Made by a program: the position numbers and the translations under genes. Positions 25,538 through 41,400 of a stretch of 64,000 nucleotides of DNA are shown here, piece after piece. The stretch comes from Artocarpus heterophyllus (taxonomy: Eukaryota; Streptophyta; Magnoliopsida; Rosales; Moraceae). The notes under the pieces were generated by a model. The model was not told the origin of the DNA. It was given only the letters and a program-made list of their open reading frames with translations, and ran no database searches. The stretch covers positions 3,603,501 through 3,667,500 of the forward strand of contig CM046337.1 in the NCBI GenBank assembly GCA_025403435.1. Reading direction: 5' to 3'. The number at the start of each line of letters is the position of its first letter. Within the stretch, counting starts at the first letter, position 1.

Positions 25538-25672
25538 CGTCGTTTGGCAACATAATTTAGACCAAAAGTTAAAATAATTTTTTTATTAATATATTTTTAT
25601 TTTATATTGTAATATATAAAAACTTTATGATAGTTAGAAGGATATTTTCTTAACGACGTTGTCAAACGCACT
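25538..25672. mobile_element. MITE-like element
   Basis: GTCGTTTGGCAACATAAT at the left is mirrored by CGACGTTGTCAAACGCAC at the right (complement GTGCGTTTGACAACGTCG). The inside is TA-rich with TATATTGTAATATATAAAAA and GTTAGAAGGATA phrases. Similar interiors occur near 9770-9850 and 13660-13695, so it may belong to a repeat family in this genome. Confidence 0.5.
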
Positions 25673-26179
25673 TCATGGCGTTAAGTTTACTTTGAAAAAA
25701 AAGTACTGTCATATATATGTATGTATGTATGTATAAAGGTGCTATGTCGTGTTGCTGTGTGCGATGTCGTAAATGGTTTCTCATCGCAATGGGCCATGGC
25801 AGTTGCATGGAACCATGAAGTTGCTGTTAGACCCAAATTATCCAAAATAGCTTGTAGAATTGTCTTGTGACTAATTTTCATTATTAAAGTTCAATATGAT
25901 TTTTATGTAAAGAACAAGAAACTTGAAATGATCTTCCGCTGGCACGTGGAGGTTGCTGCATAGTCCACTTTTCAAAATAAAAAGCAATGTACACAATATA
26001 GTTGGTTAAATAACATTTTACCATAGTTGCATTTGACTTGATTGAGGAAAAAAATTTAAACAGTTTATATTAATTATTAAAAAAATAATACGAGTAGTAG
26101 TGTGATGTAACTTTTTTAAATAAAGTGTTTGATAACTTTTATTTAAATCAATAATTTAAACCATTTTTGTTCAAAACAT

Positions 26180-26292
26180 ATATACGGGCTTTATTTTGTA
26201 GTTTACTTTTATTTTACATGGTGCACGGTTTGAGTGTGGTATGATTAAGCAAACTTTTGAAAAACATGGTATAACATGTAATTTTTTAAAAA
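26180..26292 (+). repeat. Dispersed repeat, copy 2 of 3 (partial)
   Basis: It ends in ATGGTATAACATGTAATTTT, matching the endings at about 13440 and 57352. The upstream part is much diverged. It is followed by an A/GAA-rich stretch (AGAAGAAGAAGAAG). Confidence 0.5.
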
Positions 26293-26594
26293 GAAAAAAG
26301 AAGAAGAAGAAGAAAAATCAGACGGATCCCTTAAACCCATATTCTCATGCATCAACTCCTAAAATAATGGACAGAAAAAAATTGCTAAATTGACTTGTTA
26401 AAAGTTAATTGATCATAAAAGAATTAATTACAATAATATTACAACTATTGTAACGAATAAATTACACGAAATATCCAACTAGGTAAAGGAAAAATTATTA
26501 AAATTTAATGATTCATCGTTCTAATTTTGTCCCTCAATAGACTAATTAGATGATTTGAATTAGATTAATGTTTTAGGAAAATCCTCTTGTTCTG

Positions 26595-26940
26595 CTCATT
26601 GTATATGAACACACTTTCTACGCCATTCATTCACGACCTGCATATGTGGATCCAGGCCACATCCCCGACCCTAGCGCTTATCTTGACAACACCCCAACTG
26701 GGGTGGTGCTTATCTCAACCTTAACCCGGTGGTGGTCTAGGCCCAAGCATCTGACCATAACATCTACTTTGATCTGACTTTAGCAGCATTCAAACCCATA
26801 TGCATGACCCCGGTGGTTTTCCCAGCTCGTTCAGTCAGCCTACCTCGATGGCTATCCCTCCCACCAACCAGAACATGGCATCGATCCCAATCTGGGCGCC
26901 TATGTGGCTTGTTGCCCCACCAACCAAAGCGCTAAATGTA
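26595..26940 (+). other. GC-rich island, probable decayed coding or transposon fragment
   Basis: About 345 bp with clearly higher GC than the flanking DNA (below 30 percent). One plus-strand frame reads PAYVDPGHIPDPSAYLDN and later AYLDGYPSHQPEHG, with several stops between. A proline-, histidine- and tyrosine-rich reading like this is seen in some retrotransposon gag regions, but I cannot assign a family. A decayed transposable-element coding piece is the simplest reading. Confidence 0.35.
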
Positions 26941-27423
26941 TTTTTTGTTTAAAAAATGAAAACAAAATAAGATAAATCTTGTTGTTTGTTTCCCAAAAAA
27001 AAAAAAAGCATGGAGCAAATTAATCTAATAGACCATTGGTGCAATATTGCTTCCTCCATCCACCGTAAGAATTTTCCTGCTTTCCATATAAAAAATGAGG
27101 GAAATTTAAACAAAGGGCAAAAAAAAAATTTCAATTAGAGAAATTACCTCTTTTTTTTTTTACACTAAAAAACAAGCTTTTTTGGACAGAAAAACTATTT
27201 TAGTTTTTTTTTTTAAAAAAAAGAAGAAAAAGAATTGTAATGAAAAAATGAACCTCAACAGGATGGAAAAAAAAATAAAACTGTTTTTCTATCCAAAAAA
27301 CTTATTTTTTAGTAAAAAAACCATTTGTCTAAAAAAACTTTTTCTTAAATCATTTATCAAAATTCCTCGCCAAAAATATTGCTCCACACCTTCACTTCGC
27401 AAGCAGAACAACTGCAACAAGTG

Positions 27424-27475
27424 TCTCAATCCCAATCTCAATCCCAATCTCAATCTCAATCTCAATCTCAATCTC
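27424..27475 (+). repeat. Hexanucleotide (TCAATC)n microsatellite
   Basis: About nine units of TCAATC or the variant CCAATC in tandem. Translated it gives alternating asparagine, leucine and proline, an artefact of the repeat and not a protein. Confidence 0.9.
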
Positions 27476-27479
27476 GTTA

Positions 27480-29632
27480 AGAGAAATGAAGGTAAGTGGA
27501 GTTGTGCGTGTGTTCGTGGTGTTTGGTTATTTTAATTAATCTTAAAGTTATCAGGTAAATATTTTATAAAAAAAAAGAAGAAAAAGTTAACAAGTAAATT
27601 GCTTGTACACCAGTACTGTAGAATCTTTAGCTGATTGACCCCTGCTTATTTTTTTCCATTGCGTCTCGATGAAATCTGTTCTGTTTAATTGTTATGGTTT
27701 TATAGGGAAAATATATACATGTTTTTCTTAAAAAAAAAAAAAAAGGTTCAATAACCATCATGTATTACCGAGGCCGTCGTTGTTTGGAAGCACAATCAAA
27801 GCTGTTTTTGTTGACGCATTCTCTCACTTGCCATTTGCGTTTTCTAGATTTCATTCTTATTACTCATAATCTTCTACCTGATGAGTGATGATTTAACAAA
27901 AACAAAACAAAAACTACCCATCGCATTTGTATTTGATAAACTTTTTGACACCTAACAGAGGTATCGTCGCTTTTTATTTTGTTAAGCGCCTTAGTTTTGG
28001 CAACACTAGTTTATGAAAAGGGGAGAAGGTTTGAGCAATAAAACCAAACCAAATCAATCACCCATATTCTAATGACTTATTTTTGTTTTATAACATAATT
28101 AAGACTTTTTTTTATAAATTTATTTTTTGATTTACAATATTTTCAAACAAATTAATTTATGAGAATATTTCAACAAGAGTTGTAGAGATTGTAGTTGTAA
28201 TAGTTTATGACAACGAGCACCAAGCTATAACGAGTCTTCTGACATGGAGAGTGCGACGATGACGTTTCTTTGTTTTTTTATAGAAAAACCATCTCAAATA
28301 TTATAATACATACTAGTGTTAGTGTGCTCATAATTTTCATTGAGATTGACTAGCTTGTTATTTTGTTTTTTTGTTTTTTTACAAAGACAATAATTATTGC
28401 AATTCTAAGCCTCTATTGCCAACAACCAAAAAAAAGACATGGCGTTCAACTCAACACAATAGAGGGTTAAATCTTGTAAATTCGGGTCAAGCTGCAGAGG
28501 TTAATAATCCTAATTGTAACAAAGACATGATCAATATTCAATCAAGTCAAAGTAGAAGTCATGAGGACCTGCAAATTGGTCAATTTTATAGATGAAGCTT
28601 GTATTATCTTTTGCTTTAAAGAGGACGGTGCTTTTGAAGTATTGGAGAATAACATGCTTGATATTGGAGCATTTAATCGTCAAGATAGTGTGTCGCTTGT
28701 TGGCGGGAGAAATTTGTATAACAAGATTCTCTTTAATTCCTCGTTGAAATAATCATTTGCAAACGAAATGAATAAACTAGTAAAGAAACAAAACAATAAC
28801 ACACCAAGGTTTTGTAGAGATTTGCCTTAATTGAAGGCTGCGTTCATTGTAGTAGGTTTCATTATGAGAAAAATTGTTACAAAACCAATGTTAAAGTTTG
28901 TGCTAAAAATTAGACAGTTGCTCTTTAAAGCTGGGCTCTATTTATAGTTTTTTAGGTCGGTCATGGGCTGATTTTTTTGTGACAATTTAAAATCAAATAC
29001 AAGATAATCTTTTATCCAATTGACTTAATGACACTTTCTTGATTTCTTATTGAGCTTATCCGTTTTGAGTATTTGGGATTCAATAATTAAATTAAGAGTT
29101 TATCTCCATCTTAAAGATCTTCTGTTTAGATAACATTGTTGTACATTAACCATACTTGTCGCTAGCATTTTGAATATTTAAAAATTAGTGAACCTGTTAA
29201 TTTTCACATTTTTTTTTCTAATCTTATAATAACACTTAATTATAGAGAATACATGCTAATCCCTCGGCAATCCAAGCCCTACCATTTGACGATGACAGCC
29301 GTCCTAGTTCGACTTTGGCCACAGTTTGAACCCACCTGCTTGATTCCAACGATTGTCCCAACCCACCAGCTAGACCAAATCAGACCTTTTTATAAAAAGG
29401 TTGGAGACCCTCACCAACAATTTACCCCATTTTGAATAGAATCGGGCTGGTGGGTCGGTTTGCTGGTTTATTCCTCACCCATTTTCTGCAACTGCACGGT
29501 CCAGCACCGCCAAGAGTCGATCCTTTCAGCACCAAAAAAAAGAAGGTTTAAAAAAAAACGGATCTTTGTTAGTCGCACCCGTAATTTTTTTTCTTTTAAA
29601 TTTGTTGTGAAAGATTTCATCATAATTCAAGT
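27480..29632. other. Spacer and upstream region of GPI8
   Basis: No supported gene. Two short overlapping frames at 28371-28752 have no family resemblance and no splice context. The sequence is AT-rich to about 29240, then more balanced in base composition (29250-29520), which may be the GPI8 promoter and 5' leader. A polyA-rich stretch (AAAAAAAGAAGG) lies about 100 bp before the ATG. No TATA box could be assigned with confidence. Confidence 0.4.
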
Positions 29633-32777
<3,145 letters not shown>

Positions 32778-34070
32778 CTATGTGAAGATATTAAGCAGTG
32801 TGTTCGACGTAATTCTCTTTTAACATCCAGACATTCACGCCAGTAGGTGCACTGTAATTCTTCTACAAGTTTTTCCTTAGTGGCAGTTGTGATTAGTCAA
32901 TCGTTTTCAAGTTTTATCCTATGGCTTTTGCAGGATTTGTGATTTATCTGTATTCATCTCTTTACAGATTTGCTCTTCAGAAGAGGAAGGTGATATGTAA
33001 AACATATTGTTCTCACTAGTCTTCCCCGGAAAGAGTAACAGGGATTTCTTATTAAAAAGAGGGGGTTATATGTATATTTTCTGAAGCAAACCTGGTTTTA
33101 AAATACAAAAACATGTTTGGTAAAACGGTTTAACCTTAAAAAATGTGTCCATACATTGTAACATATAAGAATTTTATGTTGCTGAGCTTTATACTGTGGA
33201 TAGTTCAGATTCATAAGTTTGAACTCATCTCCCAAGGAAATTGTTTTTTGATGGAGTACAAATACATCAAGTTGGACATCTTTAAACATCAACTATTTTG
33301 TGGTTGAGACCAATTATTAAATTTTTAGTCCCTACCAAGAGGAAAAACATTTAGATTACTAAATTTTCTTTAAGCCGAAACGATGACATCATCATCCTTG
33401 GTAGAAAAAGTATCTTAGACACCAGAGTCTCTTTACCATTCTACAAATTTGAAAGTTTCTGAAATGTTTTAAAAAATAAGAATTTTTTAAAAATTATTTT
33501 AAGAACATTTTTGAAATTTTTACTTTAAAAAACATGTAAAAATATTTTTAAAAACTCTCAAAAAGTTACCAATCAGGGCCATTTAATTTTGACAAACTAT
33601 TCTCCAAATTTAGTATTAGTGTTGCATACTGTTTCAAGTCGATAACGACTATTAAATTTGAACGGAAACTACACATGTTGATACTGGAGATTGCAATAAC
33701 CTGATTGGGACCAAAAAAGAGCGACGGCTTGGACGACGGGCAATTGCAGGGGCTACTGATCGAGTGTGAACAGAAGTAAAAGTCTAAAAGATAGTAGTTG
33801 GAATCTTTTGCCGGATAAACAAATAGTGGGCCCAATTCTTTTGAAATCCTGACTATGCTTAACGTACGCAACATACAGGCTGGAGCTTCTTCAAATGGTC
33901 CACCACAAATCACAGTCAAAAGCAATGCCCAAACCAAATAGAAAAAGATTACTCCTCCTTCCTGAAAAGTAACGATACCAACCAGCTAAAAAGCAGAGTA
34001 AAACCCCTCAAAAAAAAAAAAAAAAAAACTGAGGAAAAATACAAGAAACGAGAAGAAGAAGAAGAAGAAG
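32778..34070. other. GPI8 3' region and spacer before MYCBP-like gene
   Basis: No further gene. The GPI8 3' untranslated region probably covers the first few hundred bases, with several T-rich and AATAA-like signals. The 33300-33960 part contains only short frames. Just before the MYCBP-like start there is an A18 run (34013-34028) and a (GAA)6 repeat abutting the ATG. Confidence 0.4.
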
Positions 34071-35737
34071 ATGTTGCAGTTTAAAGAGGTATGATTTTGA
34101 GTGTTTCTCCAAATGGGTATATGGTTCGGTTTTATCTGAGCTGAGTTTGCAATTGAAATATTGAATTCTCAAAAAAAAAAAAAAAAAAAGGTGCAGGAAA
34201 AAGAGGCAAAGAAAGAGGCTTTCAGGAAGTATTTAGAATCCAGTGGAGTTCTCGATGCTCTCACTAAAGGTCCTCTCTTTCTCATCGTATTTCTTCTCAC
34301 ATTATCCCTTCTTGCTGCCATTTTTTTTATGAGTTCTGTTGTTAACTATATCTTGAATACATATATATAAATGGATTTTTTTGTTTTTTGCAGTTCTTGT
34401 TGCTTTATATGAGCAAAATGACAAGCCTTCCTCTGCTCTTGAGTAAGGCCGTTTCTTTGATTCCGCTGAAAGGGTTTTTGATTTTGTTTTCGCTTCAAAC
34501 AGAATTTATTTATTTATTTTTAAATGTACTAGATTTAACATTCATAGAAAACTTGCATGAGTATGAATGTTGTGTAAAGCATGATTATCTGTGCTCTTTT
34601 GTGTTGTCTTTTATGTCATTTTAACCATTTGGCAATGGCTGATAGTCCATTTTTGTATATTTGTTGTCGTATTTGGCCAGAGCAATTTTTTCAACACAAT
34701 TGGTTTGCAAATCTTTTTGGCTTTGTGAATTTATAATTAGATTTATATGTTTCATTGTTGCCATAAAAGTATAGTATAATATTATTATCTCAACATTTGT
34801 GACTTAGATTAGATGTGGGTAGCAACCAAGCTAAGTCCGTGATTATAAGAATAGTGTTTTAATACATGTTCTAGAATATCCTAATTCGTCTTAATTTTTT
34901 TAGGAGAATATCCTAATTTCTGAGTGATAAAGTTCATTTTTGTTGTTGCAGGTTCATTCAACAAAAATTAGGGGCTCCATCCGCGTCCGATTATGAAAAG
35001 CTACAAGCTGATATGTCCGATTTGCAAACAAAGTACAACCAACTTTTGGCAGCAAATCAAGAAATCAGCAAAGAGGTGCCCCTCAAGAAGATTTTGTTGT
35101 CATTTTAGCAACTTGCGTTTAATAGAATCTGTTGCTGATGACCGCCAGAGTGAATTTGATTATACTTGAAACTAATAAGAACTCATCTTGCTTTAAAGTG
35201 ATAATCTATGTGAAACTAAAATGAACAATTTAATTTGCTTGCGGAATGTTTCTGAAGACTTTGATCAAAGTACTAGCATGAAAGGGAAGGATTTAATGTT
35301 GTCAATTTATCTGAAAATGGGTTACATTATATGAAATCTATGGTTAATTACGGCTATAGGGTCTATCTTAACAAATAATGGGAAACATGGTGGAGTACCT
35401 AGGACATTGAAACGTCAGAAGCAATGAGTTGTCAGTGTCTGAGAATTTATCATGCATAAGTCTTTTGTTTGAGTATGTGATCCTTTTTTAGCCTCATTTT
35501 ACTAAGTCACAAAACCATAAATTAGACTTGTTATCAGCATTAAGAAACACAATTATCTGGCAAGATGATTACGCTGCGGTTCATTTTTATTGATTTTGTT
35601 TGAACCCTATATTTACCATAGAACTGTCGTGATCTTATTACTGTTTGCAGTTGGAGGAAGTTAAAAGTTCACATGATATGGCAGCATCATCCGCCAAGGA
35701 GCCTACGGATGGAGAGTCCCAAAAAGATAGGCTTTGA
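34071..35737 (+). CDS. MYCBP: MYCBP (c-Myc-binding protein/AMY-1)-like small coiled-coil protein
   Basis: Five exons: 34071-34088, 34191-34269, 34394-34442, 34952-35075, 35651-35737, giving 118 residues (animal MYCBP is about 103). The conserved core is KKEAFRKYLESSGVLDALTK, then VLVALYEQNDKPSSALEF and IQQKLGAPSASDYEKLQAD, followed by a heptad-rich helix (LQTKYNQLLAANQEISKELEE). In animals this protein binds Myc and AKAP scaffolds; plants lack Myc, so its role here is unknown. Exon 2 could instead start at 34197 (116 residues); both acceptors follow a run of about 19 A instead of a pyrimidine tract, which is unusual. The start ATG follows a (GAA)6 repeat. The gene converges on the minus-strand membrane-protein gene 530 bp away. 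Confidence 0.88.
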
Positions 35738-36270
35738 AAGTGAAGACTATGATTTCATTTCTGTTAAAGTTAGGACACAAACAGGAAGCATTTTTCCCAG
35801 ACCGTTGTATCAGTCGGGGGCACGCATAGTGAGTGCATGTTTGGCTTACTTTTTACTCTCTCAATTTTGGTGAGAAGAGGCATTTTTCCTGTGTAGTTTA
35901 ACTCATTATCGGCTAAATGCTTCTGTTTTAAGATCCTTTACCAATCCCGCCTTCTTAAGTTCATTTGCTGCATTGTTGTTTCTGTGTAGTTAACTCATTA
36001 CGGTTCTTCATTCGATCCAAGCTCTGTCCACACTTATTAACTTGCTCTTAAGTAGTTACAAGCAAAATAAGATTGATCTCCGTAGATAACAATACATTCT
36101 ACATCTTGAGAAAGATATGAATATGGAAGTGTTACAATTACAAAGACATAATACTAATTTCACTCAATGGCGTTGCCTTTGCCAATAACATACATAATTA
36201 ACAGAAAACAACTGTTGTAACTGAAGGGTGAACATTCTATGCTTTCTGGTAAACAACTGTCGACGTCTTG

Positions 36271-36795
36271 CTAACAGAAAACAACAAGAAGGGAAACCAG
36301 GACTATGACTGAGCAAATCAATGCCTGCAGCCAATATTAGCAGCCAGTTAGAATAACCGAATGCAATGTCATTAATTGAAGAAAAGTGAAAAAATACAAA
36401 AAAATAAAACTTTACTGAAAACATCAATACAACAATTATCGCATACTTACTGCAATGGCGGATGCTGCGAGTCCAGGTCGCTCCCTTGGATCTTTAAGGT
36501 AATAGTTTCCAAAATAAAGCACTGTGGCATAGTACCATAGTGGAGGAAACACAAACCCCAACAGAAACCTGTTCAAAAAAATTATAAAATATGACACAAT
36601 TTCTCTCAAATAACTGCTTTAAATCAATCGAATGTAAGAATCTGGAAGCAATGAACGAGTAGTACTCACGAAAACCATCCAATGCCGCAGCCAAAACAGG
36701 GCAGAGGCTTCTCATAAATCCCACCAGACTCTATGAAAGACAAGTCCCCTATAAGAACACCAAACAACATTTTGTATTTATATACATATATATAC

Positions 36796-36826
<31 letters not shown>

Positions 36827-36987
36827 CATATCTTAATTTGCTTTTTTGTCTTATCGGTTGTATAATTATAGTTTGGCCACTGAAAGTGAAAACACTAACC
36901 TTGCTTCATCAACGTGGCCCCACCAATGTTCTGCTTGTTGTCTGGCTTGCGTTGATCAGGCGCTGATGGTGCTGTGCTCTCATGCAT
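36271..36987 (-). CDS. Small two-helix membrane protein, 'ribosomal protein L18ae family' (L18a-like)
   Basis: Four exons: 36987-36900, 36748-36670, 36568-36451, 36324-36271, giving 112 residues. The N-terminal 45 residues are polar (MHESTAPSAPDQRKP). Then come the plant-family signature PCFGCGIGWFSFLLGF and PPLWYYATVLYFGNYYLK, a basic loop DPRERPGLAASA, and a second hydrophobic helix ALICSVIVLVSLLVVFC at the end. Plant databases call these proteins L18ae-like, but this is a short membrane protein that lacks the ribosomal fold; the function is not known to me. The start is the ATG at 36987, with no earlier in-frame ATG supported. The frame is preserved across all introns. Intron 1 holds a TA/CATA microsatellite. 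It is divergent from the AHL14-like gene (1.46 kb between starts) and convergent with MYCBP. Confidence 0.88.
36779..36832. repeat. TATACA/TA microsatellite in intron 1 of the L18ae-like gene
   Basis: Repeated TATATACA units with interspersed TA runs, entirely inside the intron between exons 1 and 2 of the minus-strand gene. Confidence 0.9.
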
Positions 36988-38444
36988 GATGATCAAGTGC
37001 AAGTGCTTGATTAGTTTCGTCTAAACTTTTTTTTTTTTTGGTTAGGAATGAAATGAACAATAAACAAAGTTTGAAGAGAGAATGCTATGAGATGAACAAA
37101 TGGTTACAAGAGTTTAAGTCAATTGTAATTAACATAATCATGTTCAAGAACTTTTTTTTTTTAAGAATATTTTAAGTCAAGGGTGAAGAAATAAGAACAA
37201 AATGAAAGGACCGGTTTGGTTCTTTGTTTGAAACTGTAACTGTTCCCTCTTTTCTTCTTTGTACCGAAATAACTGCCACTCCTTTTTGGCATGTTTTTCA
37301 GCACAACTTCTCATTTTAAATTATATTCTAAGGTGTTCATTTTCTCTTTTGAGAGAATTCTAAGGTGACCATTAATTGGTTCTAAAAAAGTAAATTCGTT
37401 GTTGTGATTCTTCAATTAAAAACAAAATAATGCATTGTCTTAGAATCCAATAAATAATAAACCTTCTTTCTAAAAGATGGATATTGAATCATTTGTCTTT
37501 TTAGGGTTTTTTTTTTTTTTTTTTGAGAAAACAGATAATGCATACTTTTTTATTATTATTATTATTATTTTGGAAAAAAGTGATGCATGTTAGGCAAACT
37601 TTAGTTAGTTTTTCTTTCTCTCTTCTTTTTAAAAAGAAAAGAAAAGACAAGAAAAGAAAAGGGCGTTTAAAAATTAAAATCTGAACCCCTAAAAAAAGAA
37701 TAAAATAAAATAAAAATCTGAAAGGAGTGTATAAATTTTAAACTTTTTTTCAACAAAAAAAAAATAGATGAAAGAATTCGATCTAAAAAAATGCGAGGCG
37801 TGGATATTTCATCACCAATTTAAAAAAATGTTATAATTTGAAATAAAATGTAACATTTTGACAAGTTTACGGAGATAATCGCCATAATAATTAGTTCAAT
37901 TGTAATTTGTCAAAGCACAAAGCTTTCAGGATTATAGCTATAAAATCCCAAAAAAAAAAAAAAACATTTAATTCTCTCTCAAAAAAATTATATTAAAAAT
38001 ATTATTTTAATTCTGAAGAAATTGTTTTATACGTGATTAGACCTCTACTTTTTTTTGGGAAAACCACGATGTGACAAAATTAGAAGAAAGTGTCTCATTT
38101 TTTTTTTTGTTTTTAATATAAAAATTAGCAGAAACTTACAGCTTTAATACTGTTAGAAAATTCCGCATTAGCGGAACAAAGCAACCAAAAAAATAGAACA
38201 AACACGAACAAATAAAATATAATGTATATTAGGAATATAGATCAAAGACTTTGACTGAAAGTCAAAACCAAAAAATATCAGTTAAGGCGCACCTAAAATC
38301 CGACCCAAATAACAGTATCCCGAAAAAATATATATGCGCATATAAAAATTAAAAGGAATAAATAAAAAGTAATAAAATAAAAAAAATAAAAAATTAGGCA
38401 TTCCACACACGCTCTCTACAATCTCTTTCTCTCTCTAAGCTGGG
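36988..38444. promoter_or_regulatory. Shared divergent upstream region (L18ae-like gene and AHL14-like gene)
   Basis: About 1.46 kb between two divergent start codons with no gene inside. It is very A/T-rich, with several homopolymer A or T runs and a (TTA)n tract near 37550-37568. A CT-rich leader (CTCTCTACAATCTCTTTCTC) lies about 40 bp before the AHL14-like ATG, as is common in plant 5' untranslated regions. No specific factor site could be supported. Confidence 0.4.
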
Positions 38445-41400
38445 ATGGAACCCAATGAAAACCAACTCAGCTCCTACTACCACCATCAACAGCCCCACCA
38501 CCAAAGCCCCACCGCCGCCGCCGCTCCAAGCGCCTCGCCGACTAATGGACTCCTTCCGACAAGCCACTCCGGCGATGGCTCGCACATGGTCTACCCGCAC
38601 TCCGTGCCCTCCTCCGCGGTGACGTCGCCGCTGGAGCCGGCCAAGCGGAAGCGCGGCCGGCCTAGGAAGTACGGCACGCCGGAGCAGGCCTTGGCCGCTA
38701 AAAAGGCCGCCACGACGTCGTCTCACGCCTCCGCCAAGGAGAAGAAGGACCAGAGCGGCAGCGCCGCTGCGCCTTCCTACTCCGCTTCCGCCTCCAAGAA
38801 ATCGCAGCTCGTCGCTCTCGGTGCGTGATTCCGCCCCCGAATTTCTTCCTTTTCGTAGTTTTTCTTCCTTTTTCTTGTCTCGATTTTTGAGAGAAGTTGT
38901 TGTGTTACGCTTCTTTCGAAAGTTTCGTTCTTCGTTTGTTTCAAGTTCGTCTTGGGAAGAATATTCTTCGTTTCTTGTCTTATTTCTTTTGAATTTCTCG
39001 TTATCTCTAGGGGTTATTCGTCTCGGAAACTGGCTGAATTTGTGTTGTTTCGCGGTGCAATTCCTGTGTGTTGCAGTTTTTCCAGCCAATTGGCCCTAAA
39101 GCTTAATTGTCCAATGCGATAATTTTATCTTTTCGGAGTGATAATTGATTTCCATAGAAGAATTTAACATTCTCTATCGTTTTCAGCCAAAAAGAAAAAA
39201 ATTTTGGTCACTTTGTATGCTCTGTGTCTTGTTGTTTGCTTTTAACGGACAATTATTGTCATTAGAAGGATCTATTTAACTTAGATTGTAGATAAGAAAC
39301 GTCTAGGATGAGGAACATTGTTTGTACTTTGGAAATTTGGTCTCTGCCCTTCAAAGATGGTCCTTTTTGTCGTACACTATGAAGAATTTTTTTTCTTTAT
39401 GAAAACTTGTCGTGCATATCATTAAGATCATAATTCGATACATAGATAATAGATTTATTTACCTAGTGGTGCCCCTTAACCATTGCGTAGGAAAAAAGGT
39501 GATAAAAAATTAGAATCTGTTGAACAAGTTGGGTCGTATGTCTTATCTTTCCACTTCTGATAATTCTCTATATAGCGTTTGGGATTTCACAATTTTTTAT
39601 TTTAAGTAAATTATGTATTTATATGTTGTAGATTTATTTATTTGAAATAGTCAATTATTACATATAGGACTTATGAGATTTATCCTAGTTCTTGGGCATT
39701 ATTCCTATTCCCTGTGTTGAAGCTGTTAAGCTTTTAGTGGGATGATGTTTCCTCATTTTTAGGTATTCTAATCTCCCTATTTAAGTACCTTTACATAAAC
39801 GTTTATTTCTGACATTTAGGTGTTTTACGAGGTTTGGGTTTCGTCGAATAGCCATCATCCTATTAATGAAGGCCGAATCTCCCTTGAATGAGCCTTCCTC
39901 TATCCTCTTATTTTTATTAGTTACATGTTTATAACAAAAACATTTATTGATAAGAGCTATTGACAAGAGCTTAGGTGATTTTAAACAGCTATTCTCTTTT
40001 CTTGAATGTCCTTTATGTTTCTGAGGTTTAGATATGATTTAGAATACTCATGTTAATGGTTTTTTACTTTTCTTTCTTTGATTCAGGCAATGCAGGGCAA
40101 GGTTTTACACCACATGTTATTAATGTATCTGCTGGTGAGGTATGCCTGTATTCAGTCATTCTGCAAGTTCTAGTGTTCATTTTAGATGTTCGATGTGTAC
40201 ATTATGATAGTGGGTAAATTAATACAATTGCTACGTCTTAATATTTTTCATTGTTGTTGAAATTCATTACCACTTTATTTTGCGTTTCTTATCTCATTCC
40301 TTATATCAAAGTACCTTCACGATACATATATTTAGCAATGAAACAATGAAATATGAAAGATGTTCTCTTTTTCTTCAAAAGTGAAACCATAACATATGGT
40401 AATGATAACTGGCTTAAGCTCAATCTGTAATGTGATTTTATGGTTTTTTTTTTTTTTTTTTCACGCCAAACTCTAAAGCTCATTGAAGCACTTCCAATAA
40501 GGTTTGATCTGTTCTGGAAGCTAATTTTGTAATTCTCTTTGCTTGGCACCTAGCCGAATATGGCTTGCTTGACATTCTCTCTCTCTACAATTAACTTCAT
40601 TTTTTTTTCTCTTTACTTGTTACCCTGCTTAAATGGTTGATGGACGCATTTAGTAGGATGTGGGCCAGAAAATTATGATGTTCATGCAACAAAGTAAGCG
40701 TGAAATATGTATTCTCTCTGCCTCTGGTACCATCTCAAATGCATCTCTTCGCCAGCCAGCTACATCAGGAGGCAACATTACATATGAGGTAACCTTTTCT
40801 GTTTCTTTTTGAAGTGTTCGGTGCAGTTGAACTAAATTTGGCAATGATTTTCCTCTGCGAGAAAAAAGATCAAAGAAAATTCAAAAAGTTCATATATTGC
40901 AAATATTTTGTTCGTCATTCTCTCTCTCTATTTTGTTTTCAGTCACCTATTACATGTTAAGAGTTCTCCATCATAACATAACAATTCTTCATGTTCTGAA
41001 ATTAGGGTCGGTTTGACATTATTTCATTCTCTGGATCTTATGTACGTACTGAGCTTGGCGGTAGGACTGGGGGACTTAGTGTGTGTCTATCCAGTACAGA
41101 TGGTCAAATCATTGGAGGAGGAGTTGGTGGACCACTAAAAGCTGCAGGGCCAGTGCAGGTACTAATTTTTTTGGTTGTGGTTATGTGCACGTCATGTCAT
41201 TTCGCTACAAAGTTAGATATTGGTTTACATTATGTAGGGCACAAGTGGGACATGAGATATTAGCTTAGTCTATATTTCTGCATGTAAGAGAAGAGGAGGG
41301 AGGGAGGAAGGTTGAGAGATTGACATGTGCTTTGGGTGTAATATAATGGCCCAAAATTTTTGTTTGCCATGTTATCGGGTATTGGAAAAGCTGCTGTGAC

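Noticed and set aside
28371..28752. Two overlapping plus-strand ORFs of 74 and 63 codons
   Set aside because: No family resemblance, no splice support, ordinary for AT-rich spacer.
38394..39089. 231-codon minus-strand ORF antisense to AHL14-like exon 1
   Set aside because: GC-rich shadow of the real exon. The plus frame encodes a clear AT-hook and joins in phase to PPC exons.
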